In this document: piece after piece, positions 42,377-50,640 of the stretch
How the letters are laid out: every line of letters begins with the position of its first letter
Position numbering within the stretch: the first letter of the stretch is position 1
Source: Piscinibacter gummiphilus
GTDB lineage: Bacteria; Pseudomonadota; Gammaproteobacteria; Burkholderiales; Burkholderiaceae_C
Reading direction: 5' to 3'
DNA: 64,000 bases
Assembly (NCBI RefSeq): GCF_002116905.1
Contig: NZ_CP015118.1
Span: 992,001 to 1,056,000 of the forward strand
Program-made: the position numbers and the translations under genes
Notes under the pieces: generated by a model
What the model was told of the DNA's origin: nothing
Database searches by the model: none
What the model saw: the letters and a program-made list of their open reading frames with translations, nothing else

Positions 42377-43581
42377 CAGACCACCGTGACCTTCACGGCG
42401 TGGTCGGCCCAGCTGTTGTTGCCGTAGCCGCTCACGTTCTCGAGGCGCTGCTCGGGCTGCACGTTGCCGGCCGCATCGGTGGCGCGGCTGGCGAGCGTGT
42501 ACGTGCCGGCCGGCACGCGGACCTGCGCGGCGAACTGGCGCCACGCGAAGCGGCCGAGGTCGGGGCCCACGAAGCCGGTGACGTGCCAGGTCTTGCCGCC
42601 GTCCACGGAGATCTCCACCTTCGTCACGGGGCTCGTGCCGCTGAAGGCCACGCCGTGCACCTGCAGCAGGCCGGCCTTCACCGGCCCGCCGTCCGGGCTG
42701 GGCGAGTTGATCCACGACTTCACGTTCATCTCGAGCACCGAGGCCTGGCTCGGGTCGGCCTTCTGGCCCATCGGGGTCATGCGGTAGCCGTGCTGCATGA
42801 TCTTCGCGCCGGACTCCTTCGCGCTGAAGGCCACGCGCTTGACGTACTTGATGTTGTTCACGCCCTGGTAGCCCGGCACCACGAGGCGCAGCGGGCCGCC
42901 ATGCGCGAGCGGCAGCGGCGCGCCGTTCATCTCCCACGCGAGCAGCGCGTCGCCCAGCGCCTTGATGGGCAGCGACCGTTCGACGATCACGCTCGCCGGG
43001 TCCACGCCGTCGGGCAGCTTCTCGCCGCCGGTGCCGGTCAGGAACGCCAGCGAGGGGTCGGCCAGCCCGCCCAGGGCCTCGACCACCGCGCGCAGCGGCA
43101 CGCCGCTCCACACCACGCAGCCCGCGGCCCCCACGGTCCACGGCGTGCCGCTCGGTTTGTGCGGGAAGAAGCCGCGGCCGTTGCCCGAGCACTGCAGCAC
43201 GGTGGCGACGGTGTCGATGCCCATCGTCTTCAGCTCGGCGAGCGTGAGGGCACGCGGGTTGCGCACGCCTTCGATGCTGACGGTCCACGCGTTGCGGTCG
43301 GCCACGATGGCCGCGGGCGGCGTGGGCAGGTTGTTGCGCACGTAGAGCTGCTCCGCGGGCGTGATGACGCTGCTGCCGAACGCGCTGCGTTTCGTCTCGA
43401 TGGTGGTGCTCGTGTGCACGATGAGCGCGTTGGCGTCCTTCCACGCCGCGTACTCGGGCAGCGGCTTCGCGGCCTGAGCCAGCGCGGCGTCGCTCCACGA
43501 ACCCAGGCCGGCGGCGGCCAGGGCACCAGCGGAACCGGCAAGCAGGTGGCGACGGTGGAGGGACGGGGTGGGGAAGGTCAT
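42376..43581 (-). CDS. sorA: Periplasmic molybdenum sulfite dehydrogenase (SorA-type)
   Basis: Oxidises sulfite to sulfate in the periplasm using molybdopterin, 401 residues. The Tat signal is HRRHLLAGSAGALAAAGLG. The molybdenum Cys131 lies in VLQCSGNGRGFF. The rest has a sulfite-oxidase Moco domain (about 90-280, with GGPLRLVVPGYQGVNNIKYV) and a C-terminal dimerisation domain (VTKVEISVDGGKTW). The cytochrome gene follows directly. The gene is divergent from a rhodanese-containing binding protein, which also suggests a sulfur role. Confidence 0.92.
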   Translation of the reverse strand: MTFPTPSLHRRHLLAGSAGALAAAGLGSWSDAALAQAAKPLPEYAAWKDANALIVHTSTTIETKRSAFGSSVITPAEQLYVRNNLPTPPAAIVADRNAWTVSIEGVRNPRALTLAELKTMGIDTVATVLQCSGNGRGFFPHKPSGTPWTVGAAGCVVWSGVPLRAVVEALGGLADPSLAFLTGTGGEKLPDGVDPASVIVERSLPIKALGDALLAWEMNGAPLPLAHGGPLRLVVPGYQGVNNIKYVKRVAFSAKESGAKIMQHGYRMTPMGQKADPSQASVLEMNVKSWINSPSPDGGPVKAGLLQVHGVAFSGTSPVTKVEISVDGGKTWHVTGFVGPDLGRFAWRQFAAQVRVPAGTYTLASRATDAAGNVQPEQRLENVSGYGNNSWADHAVKVTVV

Positions 43582-43752
43582 CGAGGTCTCCGGTCTCTGG
43601 AAAGGCGCTGTTGGAAATGCAGCAGCTCGGGGTGAATGGCGGCGAGTATTGCATCGGGTCATGTCGATGCACATGGTTCCGTGGCTCCGGAAAAACCCCT
43701 GTGTCGGCGAAACAGTCCGCTACACATTGGGCGGACACGCGTGTTCTTGTGA

Positions 43753-43801
43753 TCGTTCACATGAACGAGACTCGCGCCCGATCGGGTTGCCTGACCGGTC
43801 A
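43753..43801. promoter_or_regulatory. Two perfect palindromes between sorA and the PhnD-rhodanese gene
   Basis: TCGTTCA-CA-TGAACGA (43753-43768) is a perfect 16-nt dyad, and TGACCGGTCA (43792-43801) is a perfect 10-nt palindrome. They sit 30-78 nt upstream of the plus-strand ATG at 43831. A dimeric regulator could control either or both genes. No clear -35/-10 is seen. Confidence 0.4.
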
Positions 43802-43830
43802 TGACAAGAACAACGTTGGAGGGAACATCG

Positions 43831-44979
43831 ATGACGAACGTGCAAACGCTCGCGGGCCTGGTCTTGTGCCTCCTGTCGGGGCTCGCCCAGGCGGAGCTGT
43901 CGGCCCTCGTGGCCATCGAACCCACGGCGCGCAAGGAAGGCCTGATGGTCTCGCGCACCGGCATCGAGAGCAGCCTCTCGAAAGCGGTGGGCCGCGCGGT
44001 GACGGTGGTCACCAGCGACGACCTCGCCGATGTCATGAGATCGACACGAAGCGGCGCACACGACCTCTTCATCGCGCCCGCGCAGGTGGCCGCGTCGGCC
44101 CTCGCGCGTGGCTACGAGCTGGTGGGCGCCACGGCGCCGGCGGACCAGTACGTGCTCGTCGGGCGGCAACGGTTCGCGTCCACGGCGGCCGTGCGCGGCA
44201 ACCGCATCTACCTGCCGCAGCAGGACTCCATCTACACGTACATGGCGCGTGGCATGCTCAACGCCACGGGCCTTTCGTTCAAGGACCTGTCGAACGTCGA
44301 GTACGCACGTTATCCGCAGGCCGGGCTCACGGCGCTGCGGGTCGGTGCGTCGGACGCCACGGTGATCCGCCGCGAGGACTGGGCCGACTGGGACAAGGAG
44401 AACCCCGGCGTCGCGAGAGTGCTCGCGACGTCCGACGAGGTGCCGGGCGGGTTCTCGGTGGTGATGAAGAGCGACCTGCCGGCCGACGTGCGCGCGCGCA
44501 TCGCGAAGTGGTTCGCATCGCCGGGCACAGGCGCGAACCTGCGGCCCGTCACCGAACGGCCCGACATGCAGGCCTACAAGTCCGTCGCGCAGCTGGGCAC
44601 CTTCACGCCCACGCACCTGCCGGGCGCCGAGGTGGTCAACGCGGCGCGTGTGCAGCAGCTGCTGGCCGAAGGCGCGGTGCTCGTCGACACCCGCACCGAC
44701 AAGGAATTCCGCGCGAAGCGCGTGCCCAACGCGCTGTTCGTGCCGTACCACGAGAAGAGCCTGAAGGACACCGCGTACGACGTGGCCGCCGACGACTTCG
44801 CCGGCCTCGCGAAGCTCGACAAGACCGTGCCCACGATCTTCGCGTGCAACGGGGCCGAGTGCTGGAAGTCGTACAAGGCGAGCCGCGCGGCATTGAGCGC
44901 CGGGTTCAAGCGCGTGTACTGGTTCCGGGGCGGGTTGCCCGAGTGGGAGAAGGCGGGGTTGCTGGTCGCGAAGGAGTGA
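43831..44979 (+). CDS. PhnD-type binding domain fused to a rhodanese domain
   Basis: A 382-residue exported fusion. Residues 1-21 are a signal peptide (LVLCLLSGLAQA). Residues about 25-255 resemble PhnD/SsuA-type binding proteins: ELVGATAPADQYVLVGRQRF, LPQQDSIYTYMARGML and ARYPQAGLTALRVGASDATV. Residues about 275-382 are a rhodanese domain: GAVLVDTRTDKEFRAKRVPN and the active loop CNGAECWKS with Cys339, plus GFKRVYWFRGGLPEWE. GGAGGG precedes the ATG at 43831, so this start is preferred over one at 43801. Likely role: binding or transfer of a sulfur compound in the periplasm (inference). Confidence 0.85.
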   Translation: MTNVQTLAGLVLCLLSGLAQAELSALVAIEPTARKEGLMVSRTGIESSLSKAVGRAVTVVTSDDLADVMRSTRSGAHDLFIAPAQVAASALARGYELVGATAPADQYVLVGRQRFASTAAVRGNRIYLPQQDSIYTYMARGMLNATGLSFKDLSNVEYARYPQAGLTALRVGASDATVIRREDWADWDKENPGVARVLATSDEVPGGFSVVMKSDLPADVRARIAKWFASPGTGANLRPVTERPDMQAYKSVAQLGTFTPTHLPGAEVVNAARVQQLLAEGAVLVDTRTDKEFRAKRVPNALFVPYHEKSLKDTAYDVAADDFAGLAKLDKTVPTIFACNGAECWKSYKASRAALSAGFKRVYWFRGGLPEWEKAGLLVAKE

Positions 44980-44987
44980 ACCGCCCT

Positions 44988-45052
44988 GTCATCCCGGCGA
45001 AGGCCGGGACCCTGGGCGGAGGTCGAAGGTCCCGGCCTTCGCCGGGATGTCA
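44988..45052. repeat. REP-like palindromic element, copy 4
   Basis: A 65-nt element GTCATCCCGGCGAAGGCCGG ... CCGGCCTTCGCCGGGATGTC located 8 nt after the PhnD-rhodanese stop. It ends 6 nt before the -35 element of the next gene. Confidence 0.8.
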
Positions 45053-45057
45053 TTTCA

Positions 45058-45087
45058 TTGAACGTTTGAATAGATCCGGGTGAAAAT
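45058..45087 (+). promoter_or_regulatory. Promoter of DUF2239 gene, possibly leaderless
   Basis: TTGAAC (45058-45063) and GAAAAT (45082-45087) are 18 nt apart, and the spacer ends in CCGGGT. The same layout (TTGAMY, 18 nt, CCGGGT then GAAAAT) occurs at the paralogous gene on the minus strand. Transcription would begin about 45094, so the mRNA may have almost no leader before the ATG at 45095; no ribosome site is seen. Confidence 0.45.
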
Positions 45088-45094
45088 ATCACCC

Positions 45095-45691
45095 ATGACG
45101 TCCTCCTGCATCGCCTTCGACGGCTCCCGCCGCATCGCCGTCGGTCCGCTGGCCGAGGTCGCCGCCGACACCAAGCGCGCGATCGACGCCGGGGCCGAAG
45201 GCCCCATCCTCGTCTTCGACGAAACCACGAGCGAACTCGTCGAGATCGATTTCCGGGGTTCGGTGGCCAGCGTGCTGAAACGCCTGCCCGCCGTGGCGGC
45301 CGCGCCCGAGCCGGAGGAATCCGAACCCGAGGCGCCGCGAGGCCGCGGACGGCCGAAGCTCGGTGTGGTGGCCCGCGAGGTCACGCTGCTGCCCCGCCAC
45401 TGGGACTGGCTCGCGTCGCAGCCGGGCGGCGCCTCGGTCGCGCTGCGCAAGCTGGTCGAGGAGGCGCGCCGCACCCATGCCGCGGCCGACGCGGCGCGGC
45501 AGTCGCGCGAGGCGGCGTACCGTTTCATGTCGGCCATCGCCAGCAGCTACGACGGTTTCGAAGAGGCGTCGCGGGCGCTGTTCGCGAAACAGGGCGCCCG
45601 TTTCCAGGAACTGCTGCGCCCGTGGCCCGTCGACGTGCGCCAGCACACGCTGGCGCTCGCGCTGGCGTCGTTCGCGGCCGATCAGGTGTAG
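45095..45691 (+). CDS. DUF2239 family protein
   Basis: A 198-residue cytosolic protein of unknown function. It begins with the conserved SSCIAFDGSRRIAVGPLAEV segment (about 3-22), has an acidic Pro/Glu-rich linker and an AT-hook-like RGRGRPKLG (about 85-93), and ends in a helical domain VTLLPRHWDWLASQPGGASV ... YRFMSAIASSYDGFEEASR. The C-terminal half is shared with the short DUF2239 gene at 46035-46364. The RGRGRPK element suggests DNA binding (inference). It converges with the GIY-YIG gene, overlapping by 10 nt. Confidence 0.8.
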   Translation: MTSSCIAFDGSRRIAVGPLAEVAADTKRAIDAGAEGPILVFDETTSELVEIDFRGSVASVLKRLPAVAAAPEPEESEPEAPRGRGRPKLGVVAREVTLLPRHWDWLASQPGGASVALRKLVEEARRTHAAADAARQSREAAYRFMSAIASSYDGFEEASRALFAKQGARFQELLRPWPVDVRQHTLALALASFAADQV

Positions 45692-46035
45692 GAGCCGGGC
45701 GACCCCGGCGGCACGCCTTCGCGCCAGATGGCGAGGCAGTCGTCGAGTGCGGCGTCGTAGTCGAAGTCGGGCTCCGTCCGTTCGGCCACGCGCTCGATCA
45801 CCTCGAACGCGAACTGCGCTTCACCGTACGTTCGCCAGTCGGCCATCAGATCGCGGTTGCGGTGCACGCCGCGCTGCAGTTCCATGCGGTGACGATTCAG
45901 CGAGCCCGTGAGGTTGCGACTCCGATCGACGAACACACGACCTGTGGCCAGGTTGCGGATGGCGAAGAGACCCATCGGCGGATGGGCCAGCTTGTACGCG
46001 AGCTTCAATTCCTTCTGGCGGGCGCGGTCGCTCAT
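45682..46035 (-). CDS. GIY-YIG-like nuclease family protein
   Basis: A 117-residue protein. The GIY motif is GLFAIRN (22-28) and the YIG motif is VFVDRSRNL (34-42), followed by HRMELQRGVHRNRDLMADW and a Glu in FEVIER (Glu78), the layout of a single-domain GIY-YIG endonuclease. The Tyr of GIY is Phe24 and the YIG is FVD, so both tyrosines are replaced by Phe. Activity is therefore uncertain. Its start overlaps the stop of the short DUF2239 gene by 1 nt. Confidence 0.72.
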   Translation of the reverse strand: MSDRARQKELKLAYKLAHPPMGLFAIRNLATGRVFVDRSRNLTGSLNRHRMELQRGVHRNRDLMADWRTYGEAQFAFEVIERVAERTEPDFDYDAALDDCLAIWREGVPPGSPGSYT

Positions 46036-46364
46036 CACCACACCGCGGCGGCGAGCCGCTGCGCCTCCATGCGGACGTCGTCGGGCCACCGCGCGGTGAG
46101 CGTCTCGAACCGCGCGGCATCGCCGGCGTACAGCGCCCGCACCGTGTCCTCGAAGCCTTCGCGGTCACCGGCCTCGAAGCGGAGGAAGCGGTAGCAGGCA
46201 TCGCGTGCGTCGGCGTGGCGGAAACGGCCGTCGGCATCGCGGCGGGCTTCCTCGACGAGGCGGCGCAGCGTGGCGCTCGGGCTGCGTGGCTGTGCCGCGA
46301 GCCAGGCCCAGTGGCGTGAGAGCAGGGTGATGCCGTGTGTGGCGTCGGCGGAGTCGTGTGTCAT
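46035..46364 (-). CDS. Short DUF2239 paralogue
   Basis: A 109-residue protein matching only the C-terminal half of the DUF2239 protein at 45095: ITLLSRHWAWLAAQP matches VTLLPRHWDWLASQP, and LRRLVEEARRDADGRF matches LRKLVEEARRTHAAAD. The N-terminal domain and AT-hook-like element are absent. It forms a two-gene operon with the GIY-YIG gene and shares the promoter layout with the full-length paralogue. The role is unknown; it could compete with the long form. Confidence 0.75.
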   Translation of the reverse strand: MTHDSADATHGITLLSRHWAWLAAQPRSPSATLRRLVEEARRDADGRFRHADARDACYRFLRFEAGDREGFEDTVRALYAGDAARFETLTARWPDDVRMEAQRLAAAVW

Positions 46365-46389
46365 GGGGACCCCCGTGGTTCAAAACGAC

Positions 46390-46431
46390 ATTTTCACCCG
46401 GGTTAATATTGAAAGTCAATTAAACCCGGGT
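46390..46431 (-). promoter_or_regulatory. Promoter/operator of the short DUF2239 and GIY-YIG genes
   Basis: On the minus strand, TTGACT (46414-46419) and GAAAAT (46390-46395) are 18 nt apart. The region contains an imperfect inverted repeat: ACCCGGGTTAATATTG (46396-46411) and CAATTAAACCCGGGT (46417-46431), each with a CCCGGG core. It shares CCGGGTGAAAATRTC with the promoter at 45058-45090. Confidence 0.5.
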
Positions 46432-46453
46432 ACAAATGAAGGGCGCTCCCATG

Positions 46454-46478
46454 AAAAAGGGCCGCGTGAGCGGCCCTT
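46454..46478 (-). terminator. Rho-independent terminator of the Bug gene
   Basis: AAGGGCCGC (46457-46465) pairs with GCGGCCCTT (46470-46478) around GTGA. On the minus strand the stem is followed by TTTTT, so this is a typical intrinsic terminator, 18 nt after the Bug stop codon at 46497. Confidence 0.75.
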
Positions 46479-46496
46479 GCTGGCAGGACGGGTGGT

Positions 46497-47474
46497 TTAC
46501 TTGGCCGCCAGACCGAGGCGTTCGATCAGGCGTTTGTCCTTCACGTACGTCTCCCGCGCCCAGCGCGCGTAGTCGTCGCCGCTGCGGTACCAGACCTCCT
46601 GGTTCAGCTGGGCCATGACTTCCGCGTGCTTGGGATCGTCGAGCGCCTTCTTGAACGCGTCGTGCAGCACCTTGACGACGGCCGGGTCCATGCCCTTCGG
46701 GCCCACGAGGCCGTACGGGGAGGTGGAGACCACGCCGTAGCCCAGGTCCTTCGCGGTGGGCACCTGCGGCCAGCGCTTCGTGCGCTTCTCGCCGAACGTC
46801 AGCAGCAGGCGCATCTTGCCGTCGTCGACGAACTTGTCCCAGCCCGACGCATCGCTCTGGGCCATCACGTGGCCGCCCATCAGCGCCTGCATCAGGTCGG
46901 CGTTGCCCTTGAACGGGATGTGGTTCAGCTGCACCTTCGCATTGGCCGACAGTTCCTCCATCAGCAGGTGCGGCGAGGTGCCGATGCCGGTGGAGCCGTA
47001 GTCGATCTTGCCCGGGGCCTTGCGGGCCGCCTCGATGTAGTCGTTGAAGGTCTTGAAGGGCGAGTCTTCACGCACCGTGAAGCCGAAGGTGTAGCCGGAG
47101 ATGCCGATGATGAACGTGAAGTCGGTCAGCGGGTTCCACTGCACCTTCTGCATGTGCGGCACGCGCAGCATGCCCATCGGGTACTGCGAGATGGTGTAGC
47201 CGTCGGGCTTGGCCGTGAGCGCCATCGCGCCGGGGCCGATGGTGCCGCCGCCGCCCGGCTTGTTCTCGACGATGATGTTCTGGCCGAGGTACTTGCTGGC
47301 GATCTCGGCGAGCACGCGGTGGTGCCGGTCGGTGGAGCCGCCCGCGGGCCACGGCACGATCAGCGTGATGGGCTTGCTGGGGAACGCTTGCGCGAAGGTG
47401 GAGCCCATCGGGGCGGCGAGTGCGGCGCCGACGGCGCCGAGCACCATGGCGCGGCGGAAGGTGAACTGGTTCAC
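46497..47474 (-). CDS. Bug/TctC-family periplasmic binding protein
   Basis: Periplasmic binding protein of 325 residues starting with GTG; AGGAG lies 8 nt before it. The signal peptide runs to about 28 (GAALAAPMGSTFAQ). FPSKPITLIVPWPAGGSTDR is the family opening, and PGGGGTIGPGAMALTAKPDG and YGSTGIGTSPHLLMEELSA are typical. No membrane partners are near. It lies downstream of the acyl-CoA ligase gene by 73 nt, suggesting an organic acid ligand used by that cluster. Confidence 0.92.
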   Translation of the reverse strand: MNQFTFRRAMVLGAVGAALAAPMGSTFAQAFPSKPITLIVPWPAGGSTDRHHRVLAEIASKYLGQNIIVENKPGGGGTIGPGAMALTAKPDGYTISQYPMGMLRVPHMQKVQWNPLTDFTFIIGISGYTFGFTVREDSPFKTFNDYIEAARKAPGKIDYGSTGIGTSPHLLMEELSANAKVQLNHIPFKGNADLMQALMGGHVMAQSDASGWDKFVDDGKMRLLLTFGEKRTKRWPQVPTAKDLGYGVVSTSPYGLVGPKGMDPAVVKVLHDAFKKALDDPKHAEVMAQLNQEVWYRSGDDYARWARETYVKDKRLIERLGLAAK

Positions 47475-47547
47475 TGAAAGTCTCCTGTTGGTTCCGGTCG
47501 ATGCCGCGGGAAGTCTGCCCCGCGGCGCGTGTTGGCGCGGCCCGGAT

Positions 47548-49224
47548 TTACCCGGGGCGTTTCGCTTCCTGGTCCTGCAGTTCGCGCCACATGACCTTGC
47601 CCGAGCCGGACTTGGGCAAGGACGCGACGAACTCGACGATGCGCGGGCTCTTGTAGACCGCCATGTGGTCGTGGGCCCACGTGATGATGTCCTGCTCGGA
47701 CACCTGGCCCGCGAACGACGGCCGCAGCACCACGAGCGCCTTCACGGTCTCGCCGCGCTTGACGTCGCTGGCCGCGATGACACACACCTCCTGGATGGCC
47801 GGGTGGCGGTACATCAGGCCCTCGACCTCGGCCGGCCACACCTTGAAGCCCGACGCGTTGATCATGCGCTTGAGCCGGTCGACCATGAAGAAGTAGCCGT
47901 CCTCGTCGACCTGGGCCAGGTCACCCGTGCGCAGGAAGCGCTTGCCGTCGATCTCGACGAAGGCTGCCTTCGTGGCCTCCGGGTTGTTCCAGTAGCCCTG
48001 CATCACCTGCGGGCCGTGGACGACGATCTCGCCGATCTCGCCGACACCCAGTTCCTTCATCGTGGCGGGATCGACCACGCGTGCGTCGACGTCGAACACC
48101 GGGATGCCGAGGCACTGCGGTTTCGGCCGGTGCGGCGGGTTGATGTGCGTGGCGGCCATGGTCTCGGACATGCCGTAGCCCTCGACGTACATGAGCCCGG
48201 TGCGCTCCTTCAAACGCGCCGCGATGGCCTCGGGCATCGCGGCACCCCCGCCGCGGATGCCGTTCAGGCTCGAGATGTCGTACGGCAGCACGTCGTCGTT
48301 CGACAGGAAGTCGATCATCATCGTGGAGATGACCTGCCACGACGAGACCTGGTAGCGTTCGATCAGGCGGGCCGCGGCGACACGGTCCCATCGCGGCAGC
48401 ACCACCACCGTGCCGCCGGAGAACAGCGGTCCGTTGAGGCCACCGGCCATGCCGGTGACGTGGAAGAACGGCAGCACCGAGAGGTACGTGGTGTCCTGCG
48501 CGCGGTTGAACCACTGCAGGCCACCCACGAGCGTGGACATCACGCTGCGGTGCGTGTGCGCGCAGCCCTTCGGGTTGCCGGTGGTGCCCGAGGTGTAGGG
48601 CATCACGCACAGGTCGTCGGGGCCGGCGGTGAGCGGGCCGGGGCGCTGGTTCGCCGCGAGCGCGTCGCTCCACAGCACCACGCCCGGTCGCGTGAGCGGC
48701 AGGCGCGCGGCGCGCACGAAGTCGGGCAGGGGCAGGTCGGTGGGGCGCTTGACGTAGTCGCTGTACGCGGCCACCAGCAGGTGCTTCAGGCCCTGCTCGG
48801 GACCGTCGCCCATCAGCGGTTCGATCTCGCCGAACAGGTCCTGCGGGACGATGGCGGTGGTAGCGCCGGTGTCGTGCACGTAGTGCACGAGCTCGGCGGT
48901 GCGGTTCATCGGGTTGACCGGCACGACCACGGCGTTGGCGCGCAGGATGCCGTAGTAGGCGAGCATCCACTGCGGGCTGTTCTGCATGTAGAGCAGCACG
49001 CGGTCGCCGGCCTTCACGCCGCACACCTGCTGCAGGTGGCCGGCGAGGCGCTCCGTCTCGTCCTTGAATTCGCGGAACGTGATGGGCGTGTCGTAGAAGA
49101 CGATGTACGGCTTGTTGGGGAAGCGGGCCGCGGACACCTCGGCGTTGAACCAGACGTTGGTCTCGGGCAGCGTGAGGTGTTCCGGCAACCCCGGCGGCCA
49201 ATGGGGGAGATGGCGCTCAGACAT
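47548..49224 (-). CDS. Long-chain-type acyl-CoA ligase (AMP-forming)
   Basis: A 558-residue ligase. VMPYTSGTTGNPKGCAHTHR, EGYGMSETMAATHINPPHRP, FLRTGDLAQVDEDGYFFMVD, DRLKRMINASGFKVWPAEVE and the catalytic Lys in PKSGSGKVMWRELQ are present. It belongs with fatty acid/alkylbenzoate-type ligases. A strong hairpin precedes it, so it may have its own promoter. It probably activates the acid that is then oxidised by the ACAD-kinase-SDR-thiolase set on the same strand. Confidence 0.92.
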   Translation of the reverse strand: MSERHLPHWPPGLPEHLTLPETNVWFNAEVSAARFPNKPYIVFYDTPITFREFKDETERLAGHLQQVCGVKAGDRVLLYMQNSPQWMLAYYGILRANAVVVPVNPMNRTAELVHYVHDTGATTAIVPQDLFGEIEPLMGDGPEQGLKHLLVAAYSDYVKRPTDLPLPDFVRAARLPLTRPGVVLWSDALAANQRPGPLTAGPDDLCVMPYTSGTTGNPKGCAHTHRSVMSTLVGGLQWFNRAQDTTYLSVLPFFHVTGMAGGLNGPLFSGGTVVVLPRWDRVAAARLIERYQVSSWQVISTMMIDFLSNDDVLPYDISSLNGIRGGGAAMPEAIAARLKERTGLMYVEGYGMSETMAATHINPPHRPKPQCLGIPVFDVDARVVDPATMKELGVGEIGEIVVHGPQVMQGYWNNPEATKAAFVEIDGKRFLRTGDLAQVDEDGYFFMVDRLKRMINASGFKVWPAEVEGLMYRHPAIQEVCVIAASDVKRGETVKALVVLRPSFAGQVSEQDIITWAHDHMAVYKSPRIVEFVASLPKSGSGKVMWRELQDQEAKRPG

Positions 49225-49327
49225 CGGGTTGCTCTCGGTAGTTCAGGAGAAAGGGTACTGCAATCACGGTCGAAAGAAATGCGGGAAACACACAGGAACT
49301 TTTGAACAACGCCTCCCCCCGGAAACG

Positions 49328-49351
49328 ACCGCGGGCCCGAAGGCCCGCGGT
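49328..49351. terminator. Terminator-like hairpin between ACAD and ligase genes
   Basis: ACCGCGGGCC (49328-49337) pairs perfectly with GGCCCGCGGT (49342-49351); on the minus strand the loop is TTCG. It lies 15 nt after the ACAD stop and is followed by CGTTTCC. Confidence 0.65.
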
Positions 49352-49366
49352 GGAATCACCGAGCGA

Positions 49367-50593
49367 TCAGGGACGCGGGAGCCAGCGCGCGAGCTCTTCC
49401 TTCGCGATGGCGTTGCGGTGCACTTCGTCCGGGCCGTCGGCGAAGCGCAGCGAGCGGGCGCTGGCGTAGGCGTGGGCGAGACCGAAGTCGTCGCTCATGG
49501 CGCCGCCGCCGTGCACCTGCATGGCCCAGTCGATCACCTGGCAGGCCATGTTCGGGGCGACGACCTTGATCATCGCGATCTCCTGCTTCGCGTGCTTGTT
49601 GCCCACGGTGTCCATCTTGTAGGCGGCGTTGAGCACGAGGAAGCGGGCCTGGTCGATCATCACGCGGGCGTTGGCGATGCGCTCGCGCGTCACGCCCTGG
49701 TCGGCGATCTTGCGGCCGAAGGCGGTGCGGCTCAGCGCGCGCTTGCACATCATCTCGAGCGCGCGTTCGGCGCGGCCGATCAGGCGCATGCAGTGGTGGA
49801 TGCGGCCCGGGCCGAGGCGGCCCTGCGAAATCTCGAAGCCGCGGCCTTCGCCGAGCAGGATGTTGGAGGCCGGCACGCGCACGTTCTCGAACGTGATCTC
49901 GGCGTGGCCGTGGGGCGCGTCGTCGAAGCCCAGCACCGGCAGGTGGCGCAGCACGGTGACCCCGGGCGTGTCCATCGGCACGAGGATCATCGACTGCTGC
50001 TGGTGGCGGTTCTGGTGGTTCGGGTCCGTCTTGCCCATGAAGATCATGATCTTGCAGCGCGGGTCGTTCGCGCCGGACGTCCACCACTTGCGGCCGTTGA
50101 TCACGTACTCGTCGCCGTCGCGCAGGATGCTCGACTCGATGTTCGTGGCGTCGGACGAGGCCACGGCCGGTTCGGTCATCGCGAAGGCCGAACGGATGGT
50201 GCCGTCGAGCAGCGGCTTGAGCCACTTCTCATGGTGTTCCGGCGTGCCGTAGCGCACCAGCGTTTCCATGTTGCCGGTGTCGGGGGCCGAGCAGTTGAAG
50301 GCCTCGGGGCCCAGGCCCGAACGGCCCATGATCTCGGCCAGCGGGGCGTACTCGAGGTTCGTCAGGCCGAAGCCGTATTCCGAATCGGGCAGGAAGAGGT
50401 TCCACAGGCCGGCGGCCTTGGCCTTGACCTTCAGGTCCTCGACGACCTTCGTGGGCAACCAGGCGTTGCCCGCCTTGCGGTTGGCGTCCACCTCCGCCTC
50501 GAACGCGTGTTCGTTCGGGTAGACGTGTTCTTCCATGAACGCGGTGACGCGCTGCTGCAGGCCCTTGACCTTGTCGCTGTACTCGAAATCCAT
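49367..50593 (-). CDS. Acyl-CoA dehydrogenase, ACAD10/11-like
   Basis: ACAD of 408 residues. AFAMTEPAVASSDATNIESS, NGRKWWTSGANDPRCKIMIF, LGPGRIHHCMRLIGRAERAL and HAYASARSLRFADGPDEVHR match the branch that includes human ACAD10/11 dehydrogenase domains. The gene immediately upstream is an APH-like kinase, the other half of those human fusion proteins. In Pseudomonas, LvaA (kinase) and LvaC (dehydrogenase-like) turn 4-hydroxyacyl-CoA into a phospho-intermediate and then the enoyl- or 3-hydroxyacyl-CoA; a similar role is likely here. Confidence 0.9.
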   Translation of the reverse strand: MDFEYSDKVKGLQQRVTAFMEEHVYPNEHAFEAEVDANRKAGNAWLPTKVVEDLKVKAKAAGLWNLFLPDSEYGFGLTNLEYAPLAEIMGRSGLGPEAFNCSAPDTGNMETLVRYGTPEHHEKWLKPLLDGTIRSAFAMTEPAVASSDATNIESSILRDGDEYVINGRKWWTSGANDPRCKIMIFMGKTDPNHQNRHQQQSMILVPMDTPGVTVLRHLPVLGFDDAPHGHAEITFENVRVPASNILLGEGRGFEISQGRLGPGRIHHCMRLIGRAERALEMMCKRALSRTAFGRKIADQGVTRERIANARVMIDQARFLVLNAAYKMDTVGNKHAKQEIAMIKVVAPNMACQVIDWAMQVHGGGAMSDDFGLAHAYASARSLRFADGPDEVHRNAIAKEELARWLPRP

Positions 50594-50640
50594 CGGTATC
50601 TCCTCTGCGTGTTGAACCGGATCGCGGGCCTGGCCGAAGG

